A stretch of DNA of 64,000 bases from Drosophila pseudoobscura. Its lineage: Eukaryota; Arthropoda; Insecta; Diptera; Drosophilidae. The notes below the pieces were generated by a model that saw only the letters and a list, made by a program, of their open reading frames with translations, searched no databases and was not told the origin of the DNA. The translations under genes and the position numbers were made by a program. This document shows, one piece after another, positions 8,600-20,590 of the stretch. How positions within the stretch are numbered: the first letter of the stretch is position 1; every line of letters begins with the position of its first letter. The stretch is taken from assembly GCF_009870125.1 (NCBI RefSeq), contig NC_046681.1:4650001-4714000 (forward strand). Direction: 5' to 3'.

Positions 8600-11500
8600 A
8601 AGAACAGGAAAAGGGATGGAAGATTGTTAAGGATACAAAAATTTTGAATTTAGAAACTGTAGTTCCTGTAGTCCCATTTCAATGGACTCGAAAACCTATC
8701 ATTCCCGAAAACCTCTTGCTTGATATATTTATTTCCGCTGTATCTTATACGAGTTATTCTATCTCTTTGCTCACTCATAGACCGAAGGTTAGAAAAAATA
8801 TTTGAAGTATCTTAATCTCAAGCAATCCACTCCACTCCTGGCCGCAGAATTCTCCATCTCTTTCATTTGCTAAGCCAAACTCCATCAACTTTCATTTTCT
8901 CGGTTTCTCTGGTTGTCTCTGTGGGACGAGTCCGCTCCTTTGTCCTTCTAACAAAATAAGTCATAAATATATTTCGCTGATTTCATATTTTTCCACAAGG
9001 TTGCGAAAATAACTTGCATAATGTACAAACGTGGGGCCAGCAAAATACAAAACGGACTTAACCAAGGGACAAAGGAAATCCCAACAGAAGAGCGAATGGG
9101 AATGGGGGCCAAAAGACAGAGAGGACAGAGAGCGAGAGTAATTCATAAAGAATGGAAAAGAAGAGAAAGGCTTACTATTCGCCTGGATATTTAAGTAGAT
9201 TTGCCTGTTGTCTTTCAACTGTTTCACCATCCACCCACCCAGACACGCGCACGGGCTTAGGGCTGGGGCTGGGGCTGGGGCTGGCGCTCGTTCTCCGGCT
9301 TTCTTTCATATTTTATCATTCCTTTCTTTTCCCTTTTGATTCCTTTTTTTGCTTGGCATGTTTTCGCGCTTCCCTTTTCATTCCCACGCTTTTGTACTTA
9401 TAATTTCTCACGTTTTCCTGCAAATGCAGCACAAAAATTCTCGCAGTAACTTTTAATTTCATGCCATTTAATTCGTTGAAAGCGGAACACGGAAAAAGAA
9501 CAAAAAAATTGACAGCTGAAGCCATGCCACAGAACGAGAAGAAGACACTGCAATTACGGGTGTGTGTATGTGTGTCTCTGTGTGTGGAAGGCGAACGGAA
9601 TTTGCCACAGGACACGCTTTATAACAAAAGTTGTTTCCTTTTTCCATTTTGCGACTTTCTTTCGTCTGTGTGCGCAGCGAAAAGGGACTACCAGGGGGGA
9701 ATAACTCCTTGAAAAATCGAGGCCAGCTACTTGAAAATTTTTCGTATTTTTACATGCCTTACATTTCGCGGCCAGTGATAAATGACAAAGTAATGTGAAT
9801 TGTGAAAGAAAATAAAAATGATCTGTGGTCGCGCCATCATCCAACCGTGAGTAAAGTAACACTTTTTCTGAACATTGTTTTGTTCCTTTTCGAACGCCAA
9901 AATTTCAAATTTAATCGAAACAATAGCAGTGCACGTCTAACAAGTAGAATAAGTAACAGAAAAATTCGACTCTATATTCTCCCTATAATATATGAGCTGA
10001 TCGCATTGGTTTATTTAACACATTAAGGGTCAATGGGTACTTAAATACCCATGAAAATTGTAAGACTTTGAGAATTTTAGCGCCGAATTGGTGAAAGCTA
10101 TTACAGAAATACTTTTTTTTTTATTGTGAGTAAAGAGGAATAATGGAGAAATTTCAAAAAGCACAATTTTTCGGTTCGATTACCAAAAAATTTTTACCTG
10201 AGATAATTCATGTTTTTGGTGGTTCACTTGATTTTGTACTATGTCAAAGTTTTCTCACGAAGCAACGTTTTTCATATTGGTAATGGCAATGACATCGAGG
10301 ATAAAGTCTTGTAATAAACGCGAAATAAAATCAGGATTGCATAAATCAGGAGATAGTGTTTATCCAATAGTATTCAAAACTGTCATACTCTAGCGGACGA
10401 AAGAAAAGCTTTCATCATCAGCTTTTCTATCACCTTAAGTTGAATATTTTACCGATCAAAGAAACCGTTCATCTGCAACTGTTTTACCGCTTAGACAAGG
10501 ATCATTCCCTTGCCCAACTGCATCCGCTGCCATTCCATTCTTTTCCTTTAATGAACCCGCAAAAATGAACAACTTTTCTTATCTTGTCTGTAAACTTTCG
10601 TACAGCCAATGATTAAATAAAACTCCAGTTTTTCGGTATTGAAATATTTTTTCTAAAGGAAAGGAAAAGGACTTTTTCCATTCAAAGCGAGCAAGAAAAG
10701 TCGACAAAAATTAAGTACTTTGTTGGCTAATTACAAGTTGATGGCACAAAAAAGGCTGCTCCTTGGTTAATTTTCATCGACTATATGCAGAGTATAAAAT
10801 ATTTAAAGTGCACTGCGGCCACGCTAGAAAATTGATTAAACTTTGCTCCGCTAAGCGGGGTAAAGGTTGAGTCGGGGAACTTTTTTGTATGGTAGTGGGG
10901 TCTGGGGTATGGCTGTGCAAAAGGCATAAAGCAAAGCCAAAAAGGTGAGGCCAGCTAATAAAGTTTGTGGTAAAAGTAGCTTAGGCTGGGCCCACGCCCA
11001 CCCATCGAAGCATTTTCCCAGAGGCTGCATAATTTGCACATTTGTTGTGTGTGTGGGTGGGAGGATGGGGTATGATTGGGCCAGTTTGGTTCGCGGATGC
11101 TCTTACCTTGTTCATGGTTAAAGTTTTAAGACATTACTTAACTGTTATGTGCACCTCAAGCGAACACACACCTTCACACAAATCACTTGGGCACGAAAGT
11201 GAAACTCGAAACTGGAAACTTTTCCACCTCCTCCCCGTCCCCCTCGCCAGCACCAAGTACGCTTCTTCTTCATCAGCATCTTGCTTTATTCACTCAACGC
11301 AGAAGAGCGCAGCGCAGAGCAGCGCAACTCTGCACAAACGTCGACGTCTTCACCGTCATCATGGGCTGCCTTTTGCAACAAACTGCAAATATGTTGCACA
11401 CTTTTATGCGAGTGGCAAGTTTCTTTGGCCCAGCAAGGTGGTGGTGCACAAACTCGTAATACGGCATCTGATAACTATGAAAGGAAACTGTTCAGAACAC

Positions 11501-12418
11501 CCGTACATAACCGGATGTACCTTCCTGTCGATCACGATAAAGAGTAGTAGTAGATCTAAAGTATATCGGGTATCTGGTAAAAATATAAAAAAGAAAGGGA
11601 TTCAGCAATGGTTGGAAAGTCAGTTGGATCTCCACTAAAATCCATTTTTTCTCAGAATACCATCCCCAGAAACTAAATAGAATACTAACAGAATACATGT
11701 GTAGTATTACTGTCTTCAAAAAAGTATGTTTTCATTAATTTTTTTTTCATTATATTTATTAATAATATACACTTGATCTAATACATATGTCGGGGCTGAG
11801 AGACAGGGGGCTCTTCTTCTTCTTGCATTTCGTTTTAGCCTCGTGCGCAGTGAGTCGCGGTTTTGTCTCTCGCTACTAAATCCATGAGCTAACTGCCGAG
11901 CACATTCTTGTCTCTGCTTCTCTCAGCTCTCGCATTGCTCGAAACAGCACTGCCAGATTCACTTGCTCTCCTTCCGCAATTCCTTTTTGAAGTCGCTCTC
12001 TCAAATGCAACAACACCGCGCCACACTCGGCCGAGACGACTCTCTCTCGCTCTCCAGCCTCGTTCTCAGCAAAACACCAATTGAAAGCATAACAGACCCA
12101 ACTCTACAGCGTATTCTTTCTTTTTTGTTACCGTTTCTCAATGCTATACATCTCTTTCTCCTTCATTGTCATGCATCTCCGACACATACATATAAACAAC
12201 CCAATTTCAACAAGTGGTTTTAATCAACCCATCCACTCATAAATTGTGATCACATTTGAATAAAATATAAAGGACATAGTTTTCGATACATTTGCTTAAA
12301 TTTTGTTCCAAGTTTTCATATCTGTGCCATTTTCCGCAAAGTCACACTTATTTGATGCTCTCATGCATCCACTTCTTGTCTTTTTATTTTCCATACAAGG
12401 TTGACAAATACATAGTAA
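8600..12418. other. Gene-free stretch
   Basis: About 3.8 kb with no supported gene. It includes a GGGCTG minisatellite at 9259-9283, short GT runs near 9560 and 11045, and pyrimidine-rich CTCT segments around 11,800-12,170. Several 60-100 codon frames lack splice signals and protein-like composition. Confidence 0.45.
9259..9283. repeat. GGGGCT tandem repeat
   Basis: About four tandem copies of a 6-bp GGGGCT unit within a G-rich 30-bp stretch. It could form a G-quadruplex. There is no associated gene. Confidence 0.7.
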
Positions 12419-12709
12419 CGCAAGTTCTTAGGCAACAAAAACCATTCTCAACAAAAGGACGTACAACAAAAAATTGATGATGTTAAAATTGCTGGTGAGA
12501 AATTGCGCAATGTCATCATCATCATCGAAAGCGACATCCACATCCCTGTCGATGTCATCAAGATCAAAGAGCTGACTATTTCAGTGTCAAGCACGCATAT
12601 CACCCACCATCTTCTCCGTCCACCCATCCGCGGACTCACAGCAATGACAATAGAATTTGATATTGTCAGTACTCAAAAAATAAGAAAATATGAAATGGTT
12701 GTGTGGTAA
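12419..12709 (+). CDS. Open frame of unknown origin, no ATG near its start
   Basis: A 96-codon open frame bounded by stops, with only late methionines. It is protein-like: a hydrophilic Gln/Lys-rich start (QQKDVQQKIDDVKIAGEKL), then alternating Ile/Val-rich stretches (NVIIIIESDIHIPVDVI) and a basic end. It could be an internal exon, a transposon-derived fragment or chance. No splice acceptor stands out except TTCTTAG at 12,430. I do not recognise the family. Confidence 0.2.
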   Translation, partial: RKFLGNKNHSQQKDVQQKIDDVKIAGEKLRNVIIIIESDIHIPVDVIKIKELTISVSSTHITHHLLRPPIRGLTAMTIEFDIVSTQKIRKYEMVVW

Positions 12710-12939
12710 TCGTATTCTATTTCAATTTTTTTATATTTTCTATTCTAGATACTTCATTTATCTTGTGAGTCGTTCAATTTTGTATTGTATTGGGAAACGA
12801 ATTTGTTGTTGCCATAAATTTGTCAAATTTCAATCAATTGGAAAGATCGAACGATTTCTTCACTACGGTTGATACACTTGCCGAATTTTCGCCAAAGGCT
12901 GGTGTTGTTATACCATCTCCCGTAGTGCGTACGGGATGT

Positions 12940-13020
12940 CGTTCAATGTACCCATACTGACTATGCATCGGGTATAAATGTAGAGTTGCGGTCGCAGCAG
13001 CAACTCACAACGTCCCCTCT
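12940..13020 (-). mobile_element. INE-1/DINE-1-like Helitron, terminal fragment
   Basis: The 80-bp segment holding CCCATACTGACTATGCATCGGGTATAAATGTAGAGTTGCGGTCGCAGCAGCAACTC (read in pieces) matches the end of the copy at 49,429-50,166 and, in reverse, the starts of the copies at 38,601 and 44,334. The rest of the element is missing. Confidence 0.8.
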
Positions 13021-13517
13021 TTTTTATTTTGGTTTGTTGGCTCATTTTTTTTTAAATTGACAATGTTTTGCCTATGGTCATAATCCAACAGGTTTAAGTA
13101 AAACTAATTAGAATGTTGGTGAGACAAGATGGAGACATTATGCGAAAAGCAGGTCTTTCATCCTTAATTATATTTAAAAGCAGTCGGTGCATTCTTTTCA
13201 TCAAGATCTAGGTGTCCTATGCACTAACATTGGGGCACTGAAAAACCATATCCTTTTATTTACTTCTCTTGTAATTTGATCTTTTTTTCGCCAAGTCGAT
13301 TGCAAACAACAGCTAATCCCAATTTTGTTATATCATGGTAATATACTTAGAATAAATTATTTTTTAAATCACACTCTTATAACGTTTTTTTTTGTATTTT
13401 TGAACCAGCAAACCAACAAATTAAATTAAGTAGAAAAACAACGTTTTAGAACCAAAAAATTCATTAATTTCCAATAAGTTATTGTCTCTTGTAAACTAAT
13501 ACCAAATTCAATATAAT

Positions 13518-13829
13518 TCAGACTTTTTTTTTTATTAGTAATGAATTAATATTATGTGGTACCAATCTTATTATTAAACGAGACTCAGGATCGTATACAG
13601 GAGATGGGATGTATGGCAGGGACACCTGCCAAAAAGTCACTTCTAGATGCATGAAGAAAGCTAGCTTAAGTTGGCGAACAAAGAAATACAATTGGGGTGA
13701 ATGTGAGGGGTCACGAATCATATTCTCGGTTGAGTCCAAATTTAATCTCAACGGATGGTTCCCGCACAGTTCGCCGCAGAAGAGGGGAATACTTATTCCG
13801 AAAATTTTTGCATTGCCACCATAAAGCAT
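13518..13829 (-). CDS. Ambiguous locus, open frames on both strands
   Basis: The minus strand has an ATG-initiated 103-codon frame (MLYGGNAKIFGISIP...). The plus strand has an open frame of about 90 codons from a strong 3' splice site (CAGACT-T10-ATTAG, ending 13,542) to a TAA at 13,824, containing 'SGSYTGDGMYGRDTCQK' and a Trp/Lys/Cys-rich middle. The plus-strand reading has a better acceptor and more hydrophilic composition; the minus-strand reading has the start codon. I recognise neither product. Only one can be the real gene, if either is. Confidence 0.2.
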   Translation of the reverse strand: MLYGGNAKIFGISIPLFCGELCGNHPLRLNLDSTENMIRDPSHSPQLYFFVRQLKLAFFMHLEVTFWQVSLPYIPSPVYDPESRLIIRLVPHNINSLLIKKKV

Positions 13830-14326
13830 TCGCCTTTTATTATAATATCGGGATGCATATCTTAATATAAAACTGAATCATTAATAATGAGAAGGGTACA
13901 GTAAGTAAAAAAAAAGTATGAAGAAATTATCCTAAGTCCTCAATCCGATAGAGAATGATATGACTGCCAAAAAAGGAAAATGGAAGCCAAAAACTATGGT
14001 TGAATTGTGGAAAATTCAATTTTTTCTAGAATAGGGTCAAATATACCACAAGATATTAATTATTTTATAATTTTAAACAAAAATTCTGAAATAATGGTTA
14101 AAAGAAAACAAAATAACCTATTTAGTTTTTGTTGAATAAATCGTTTTTATTACTTTACTGAATTGTTCAGTTTGTTTGGTCAAATTAATAAAATGAACCT
14201 GGAAAAAGTGTGACATGGAAAAAAAGGTATTTTAATTATATGAATTTGATATCAAAAAATGTATTTTGTTCTTTTGATAATAAATTCAGAAAAAAAAGAA
14301 ATATTTTTTGACGAATTGAATAACAT

Positions 14327-14712
14327 ATGGGGAAACCCCAGACTCCAAACACGACACATTTTTGGCGAAATTTTATTGGCTGGAACAGGAATAGGATTCA
14401 GATTATGCCCAAATTGAATGGCACTTGGATTTCAATGATCCTGTTCCATTTGGGCATTCCTCCAGCTCAAGCTGCAATTATACACCCTAAAATCACAACA
14501 TTCCCTCAACCATGCCTTAATTTCTCGCATGACTTTGTGAAGTCCATCAATCCCAAATATGTCTTACTTAGAGTCATCAATAAAAAGCACAATCTCCATA
14601 AAAAAATCAGGCTTTGGACTCCTACCAACATCCTCAATAGCGGCCCAGTTATCGACACAGTTATCGACAAGAAGACCAGCAATAGCTGCATCTAACTCCC
14701 ACAAATTCAAGA
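14327..14712. other. Ambiguous coding-like segment, open on both strands
   Basis: The plus strand has a 122-codon ATG ORF (14,327-14,695), rich in Thr, Asn, Pro and Lys. The minus strand has a 95-codon frame interrupted by one TAA, containing 'ELDAAIAGLLVDNCVDNWAAI' in parts and, after the stop, 'REIKAWLRECCDFRVYNC'. The minus-strand stop coincides with a GTAAGA donor-like site. Amphipathic helices and acidic/aromatic content make the minus-strand version look like a decayed protein. No family is recognised. Confidence 0.2.
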
Positions 14713-14719
14713 CCCACTA

Positions 14720-16100
14720 ACACATACGAACATTTAATATATTATATATATAAATACTATTTATACATATATTTTAGGCAAATCCACAAGTCGATTTTGG
14801 CCATTTCAGCCAATTCGCCCTAGTTATTTCGTAATTATTGTATCTGAAAAGTGTAAAAGAAAGCCAAGCTGACTAATATATAGAAACTGATATGCAAAGT
14901 AAGTATCTCCTGTCGTTATCGCATGTTACTCGATCCACTAAAAAACAATATCGATATCTAAGCCAAAGCTTCTTATACCTGTTTATACGAATTCGATAAC
15001 AAAGTTACCAGAATATGTAGCTGTTAGACCGTAAATATATACAATACTTGACCCTGCGCAGAGGGGAAAATCTATCTGAAGTGGCAATCAATTCCGACAT
15101 TTGATAAATTATCAACTGATTGAGATAGGAGGACAGGCGCTCCCTTTTCCGATGATCATTTCAGCTAATATTATTTTTCCACCAACAATTCCACCATCAT
15201 TTCTTTCTCATTTCGGATTGCGCATGGCATTTTTTTTTTCGAATATTTTAGCCGCAATTTGAATAATTTGTCAAAGGCATTTTGTTGTCATTCTTTATGC
15301 TCTATTAATTATGTGGTACATACACACAAGCACGGTTCATGCCTCCCAAATCGGGTTCCGCCTACAGACAGGATCTGAATTATTTATGCTCGCTTTATCG
15401 GGTAATCTGTTGGCGAATGTTAATTGCTAAAATGTTCAGACTACATTTTTTCGATTTTCATTCTGTTACTGCAAATGTTTTAATAGTATTTAATATAATT
15501 TCTTACTTTTGTAGCTTTGTGCCTGACTGTTTATAATAATTTTATGTGTTTTCGGTCAATTGTTTTCTATTTTTCCATGTTAATTTTGGTTTTTTCCTCA
15601 CCACTTTGACAGTTCATGTGTAAAGAGAGGGCGGGCATATGCTTTTATGAATAAGCCCATGCATTATAAAGATTTCCTATATCAAATGTGCGGGCCATTG
15701 AAATTATTAAATATGCCACCAGGCCGATTACAGAAACCCCCTTATTCATAGCTTTTGTGCACTTCTCAGTGCAGAAAAAATTTGCTAAAAATATACATAC
15801 AAAAAATGAGCGCTTAATTTATTTGTTTATCTATGAGAGGAAATCAGACAATATGGGAACGGGTATTCATGGCAAATTAAATTGTCGTTGCACAGCTGAA
15901 AAACTCTGCAGAGCTTTAATAAAGTACGGCCAAGATGGTTGGCGATAAGAGACTTAATTAATCACTTGCAGGAGTTGTCGAAAGGTTATCTGAACTTTAT
16001 TTTAAAAAAGTACCCTCTTGTTTAATTTTTCACCACAAAAAAATAAAAGAAAACCACTCATATGCTTTTGAAAGTGAATACCAAAAATTAACAAGATTTG
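14720..16100. other. Non-coding, AT-rich
   Basis: About 1.4 kb of AT-rich sequence with TATATA runs at 14,740-14,775. Nothing further is supported. Confidence 0.4.
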
Positions 16101-16101
16101 C

Positions 16102-16443
16102 TTAAGGCAATCTCTTAATTGTTTTGCAGCAATTCAGAGCAACAACTCCAGAGCTATAATAAAACACGGATATATTGTAATGTCCAAGAAGGGATGGCTT
16201 GTAAACCAACCTGTCGTTGGATTGACCATCTTTATATTGAAGTGATATCCATCCTCTCCACAACACGATACAACCGAAGAATCTCGTACACGCGTTGCAA
16301 TTGTCCACCATCTCGAGGCACCTGAGAACAATATCGCGAGATTTCACATTCTCGTCAACAAATACTACTGGGATTTCATTGATAGTTGGAGCATGGAATT
16401 GTCTTCCATGGCCTCCAGCGGGTCTTTTGTCTGCTCTGGCCAT
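16102..16443 (-). mobile_element. Autonomous Helitron Rep/helicase relic, frameshifted
   Basis: The minus-strand frame from 16,443 reads RADKRPAGGHGRQFHAPTIN followed by E-I-P-V-V and SRDIVL. This corresponds to the conserved Helitron Rep-Hel segment (RADxxPAGEHxRRFNAPTxNEVA...DIVL). About 40 residues later homology continues in another frame (GEDGYHFNIKMVNPTTG), again a signature Helitron block (WxGEDGYHFxI). A frameshift and divergence in the linker show it is dead. The encoded protein would have been the rolling-circle replication initiator/helicase of an autonomous element. This is only a small internal piece, with the HUH nuclease motif and helicase boxes absent. Its presence beside non-autonomous INE-1 copies suggests related families have been active in this genome. 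Confidence 0.82.
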
Positions 16444-16519
16444 CGGAATGCATTCTATCCAATGCGGTTTTGAACAATCTGTCTAATTCATTATGCCATG
16501 CAGAAGATTTTAAAATCGT

Positions 16520-17105
16520 TCTATCATTTCACGTTCAGTGCACAGCGCTTATCTGGTTCAATTGTCTAATCACGAACGAAAAAGATCTGAAGGAAAATAT
16601 GATCTTTGTTATGTGGTGTAACAAAGCGCCCGCTCGATGGTGAATTTGGTGCCGTTACCTTATACATAGCTTAATATAGTATAGAAGCCGGGTTGATCAA
16701 CAACTTCAGCTTCAAATGACGCGTTAGATTTAAACGGATACTATGACAAGTTGCATGATGTGTACGTCGTCCAAGGTTTGAGACTATGACAATTCCTCCT
16801 TCGCCCACTATTGTAGGCTGAGATTATTTTCCATAAGCAGATATACACACATCTCTTCTTTTCTTCGTGGCACTTTCAATCAGTTGTGCTAAAACTCTTC
16901 GTATCAAAACATACTTTGTTACATAGATGCGAGATGATCTAAATATTATTTTGATTTAATTCTGAATTGATTTCCCAACCTGCTCTATAGTAAAGGGCGC
17001 TGACAGGTTGAATAGATCCACATTAATTATATTTTCCTGTCTTGAATATCGTGTATAATCTCAATTTATGCTTACTCGTACGTTAGATATTAAAAATACA
17101 CTTTA
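16520..17105. other. Flank of the Helitron relic, no gene seen
   Basis: No coding frame or known repeat can be defended between the Helitron relic and the telomere-like repeat. It may be further decayed transposon. Confidence 0.35.
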
Positions 17106-17110
17106 TTCTT

Positions 17111-17143
17111 AACCTAACCTAACCTAACCTAACCTAACCTAAC
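17111..17143. repeat. Interstitial (AACCT)n = (TTAGG)n telomere-like repeat
   Basis: Six perfect AACCT units followed by AAC. TTAGG is the ancestral arthropod telomeric unit, which Diptera have lost at chromosome ends. Here it is interstitial and short. Confidence 0.9.
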
Positions 17144-17149
17144 TAACGT

Positions 17150-20100
17150 AGAATTTGGAATTTTTTTAATCATGTTTTTCGGTTTGATGTTTTACAAGTC
17201 GAGTGTCGCACTAAATATTCCAGAGTGTCAAACAATCATGAATCTAGCAGCTAGGTTTCGTTCGGGCACTGACTATTTGACTGATCACAAATTTCAATGG
17301 CTTTACCAATAAAAGGCGAGGTTTTACAGCCCCTCAAACTCTCACATCTGCCAAAAAATTGACGCCCACAATGCAGTGTCCTTGGACTACAAAAATCAAC
17401 GAAAACTCGCAGATGCAGGCCGGCATAGGCATGCAGGCGAAAAGAAAGGCAGCCAAATTTGTATCAAAAAGTTGTTAAACCTTCATAAAACGAATCTGGA
17501 GAGGGAGCTCCTCTGGCGGCAGGAAATGAAAAGAATGAAAAGGAATTTGTAACTTTGTGTTGTGGCCACCAAGGGTCTATAGGTGGGCGGTGGTGTGTGA
17601 GGGCATGGGCCAGGGAGCGAACATAATTATGCAAACTAATTAAAATACTCATACGATGCGTTCATCTGGCGCTACTGTTGCTGCCAGCCCCAGCCCAGCG
17701 ATGCCCTGTGCGGCCGCGGCCTCGCCCTCGCTCTCACACTCTGCCTCTTCCCGTGCCTGCCTTGCCTTGCCTGCTCCTTGGCGCCCATTTTTAATTAACA
17801 GTAAGCGTCCCAGCCATAAGAGCGGCGGAATAAAGAACAAACATGGAGGGCTAGAGAAACAGCCAGGGACGGATAGGGATGCATAGGGAGGGAAGGATCC
17901 GTGGCGGCCTGGCTGAGGCCGGGCAGAGGCTGAGTGCGCTGGCTGAGGGTGAGGGAAAACAAAAATGAAAGACACTCACTTCCGCTTGACATGATGTGGA
18001 ATGTTCTGCACATGCATTTGACTCTACTCAATGGCAGTCTGTCAGTGTTCCAGTGTATGTGTGTGTGTGTTGGTGTGTTGATGTGTGCAGTGCACAAATA
18101 CAAAGGGAAACCGCAAAAACACAAATATAGTTTCGTACTTTTGAGCGCCTACAAACAAAATGTCAGCCACGATAGCTGAAAAAAACACACGAAAGAAACG
18201 CCTGCTGGAATACGAGTACGTATACTCGTAGAGACAGCAGTGCACGAGTGTGGCAGTGGCAGGCATGTCAGTGTAAATATATTTCTTACACCTGACAAAA
18301 TCATCGAACCGTCTGGCAAAAGTCAGTTAACAACTTCATTTAGTCTGGGACTAATGGTCTTCCTCTGTACTGAAGATCTCAGATCTAATTTAGTTACAAT
18401 TGAATCCCATAGTAAAATGTGTCAGAGATTCTTAGAAATTTTCTTGCAGTGCATCATTGGCAGGCATGATTTCCCTCAAGCTCTCGCTCTCCCTGAAAAG
18501 CCTCAAAAAGCTAGCAACACGTTGCCTCTAATGATATGACTAACGTTGACAGCATCATTCACACACTCCAATGTGCGTGTCCCTATGTGTGGTATGGCGG
18601 TGGTATGGTGGTGGGAGTGGGAGCGTGCGCTCTGCTCTGTTTGGGGAATAAATTGTTAATTATTATTTGAAAAGAGTTACAGCAGCGCTGCCCATAATGA
18701 TGACGCTGACGAGGCTGACGATGATGCTGATGAGGCCTCCAGCTGGATGAGAGGGCATGGGGCTTTGTCAGAGCCAACATATAGGATGGAGCATTCAACA
18801 TCCAACAACCAGCATCTAGCATCCTGCATGGCAGGTTTTCGTGGTTGGTTTGGCTTGCAGTTTTAGTTTCGAGTTTGGGGCCTGGCCCGGCGCGGCCCAT
18901 CCCGGCCTGGGTTCTGGTTCTGATTCTGAACGGGCAGCTCCCCAGGCTCGGTTTGGCATGGTCGCCTGCGCTCGGCTCAGGACTCTTGCATGCACATTTG
19001 GATCTGCATTTTGCTGTTTTTGGATGGGGCTCTAAATTAACATTCCCCCTACCCCTACCGCCTACCCCTTATCACTCCACCCACTTCGGGCGTGTATTTG
19101 TGTGTGTGTATTAATGTGGCCCCAATTCTTATGCGTGTGCTCATTTCGAATGCGCATTACAACAGCAGCAAGAACATCTGCGGCAGCAACAAGCGACAGT
19201 ATTTTTTCCCGCTGCCGTTCGCCATGTCAATTGAAATGCAGCCAAGAGTCGAGTCGAGCTACCCCTTTCTCTTCCTTTCCTCTTCCCTTGCCACTATCCC
19301 ATCTATAGCCACAGCCGGGGCGTAAATTAAAAAGTGAAACATGGCATGCATGGCGTATGTGTAATATTTTTATTTCACTTGGCTTCTAATTAGGCAAGTC
19401 AGCTGTCAGTTTGTTAACTATCTCTTCCCAGCCTGCACCGTTCCTCTGCTGCTGCGCGGCATTTGCATTTGGCTTTTAACTAATTTGCTGCCAGAAGATG
19501 GAGCAGATTCCTTCTCTGATTAATGCGCACTGTGCATTTGGGCCAAGCAATGACAATGATCAACACGGCTGCGGCTCCGGCTCTGGCTGCTGCCTCGGAA
19601 TGTGGCACGACAAATGGCAAATATGAACAGGCGCGTGGGACATGAGTAATGTCCGCTGAATGAGGTTAGTCAATGTGGTGCATGTCATCCGCAATGTGGG
19701 CCATGGTTTGACTAAGTTCTGTCCTTTTTCATATTTTGCAAAGAACGACAGCACTGCGCCTTTGAGTATAATTTCTTTGGCTGCTTTTTGCTATCAATTA
19801 TGACTGGACGAATGGATCAACCTGAAGGTTGCGCTATTAACAGACTTCGGTACACTTGAAAATTTTAGAGCAATTGACGTTTGATTTACCCAATGAATGT
19901 TTTTATATCTCAATTGTACACTATATTCATCCTAATATATATTTCTGTTGACCTACACTTTCCCAAAGACTGCAAACGTTTAGCTAAACTGAAAATGTTC
20001 CCAAGCAAAAATCGATCTCAATTCAATTTGTTTGATTGGTATGCCGAGGCTTTGATCAAACGAACTAAATGCCAGCCACGTATCCTCACACAGATACACA

Positions 20101-20540
20101 CACACACACAATCAAATAAAATAGTCGAGAAATAATTGCGCGAGTCGTTTGCTCCCCCGAAAACGGGTGAAAAACCATCGCGTATGCGCTTCCTACCTGT
20201 TTCACATGCGAAATTAGCTTAAAATTGTTACCGCTAATGTGCTAAACAGTCCCTACCTTAGAGCACCGCCTCTCAGCACCGAGCAGACAGCCAGCCAACG
20301 CATTAATGCCGTTTGATCTACATCCAATGGTGGGGGTCAGGACGAAACTTTTCAAAGCGTACGTGTCTGAAGGCGCTTTAAATTTCAACATTGCCCGGTC
20401 ACCGCCAGGGCCACGGATGCCCCGGGTTTTACTGTCTCTTTTATATCCTTCAGCAAGGTTCGTAGGTTTCAATTTGAGGCAACGCTTACAACAAGTGAAT
20501 TTGAGCCGGCTAAATCGGGAAAGGATCTCCCAGCCAACAG
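17150..20540. other. Gene-free stretch
   Basis: About 3.4 kb with no supported gene. It contains GT microsatellite runs near 18,056 and 19,100, CpG/GC-rich patches at 17,690-17,780 and 18,880-18,970, and AT-rich homeodomain-like motifs near 17,625 and 19,390. The ORFs here follow composition, not codon structure. Confidence 0.4.
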
Positions 20541-20550
20541 AGGAACAAAC

Positions 20551-20590
20551 AGTATAAAACGAGAAGATACAAAATCAATCGAAGCCGTTC
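20551..20590 (+). promoter_or_regulatory. Candidate TATA core promoter (plus strand)
   Basis: TATAAAAC at 20,553 is followed about 25-30 bp later by an initiator-like TCAATC. The surrounding 20,280-20,700 is less AT-rich than its neighbours. No ORF with a clear product begins downstream (the first ATG at 20,700 is immediately followed by a stop), so the transcript could be non-coding or have a distant coding exon. Confidence 0.25.
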
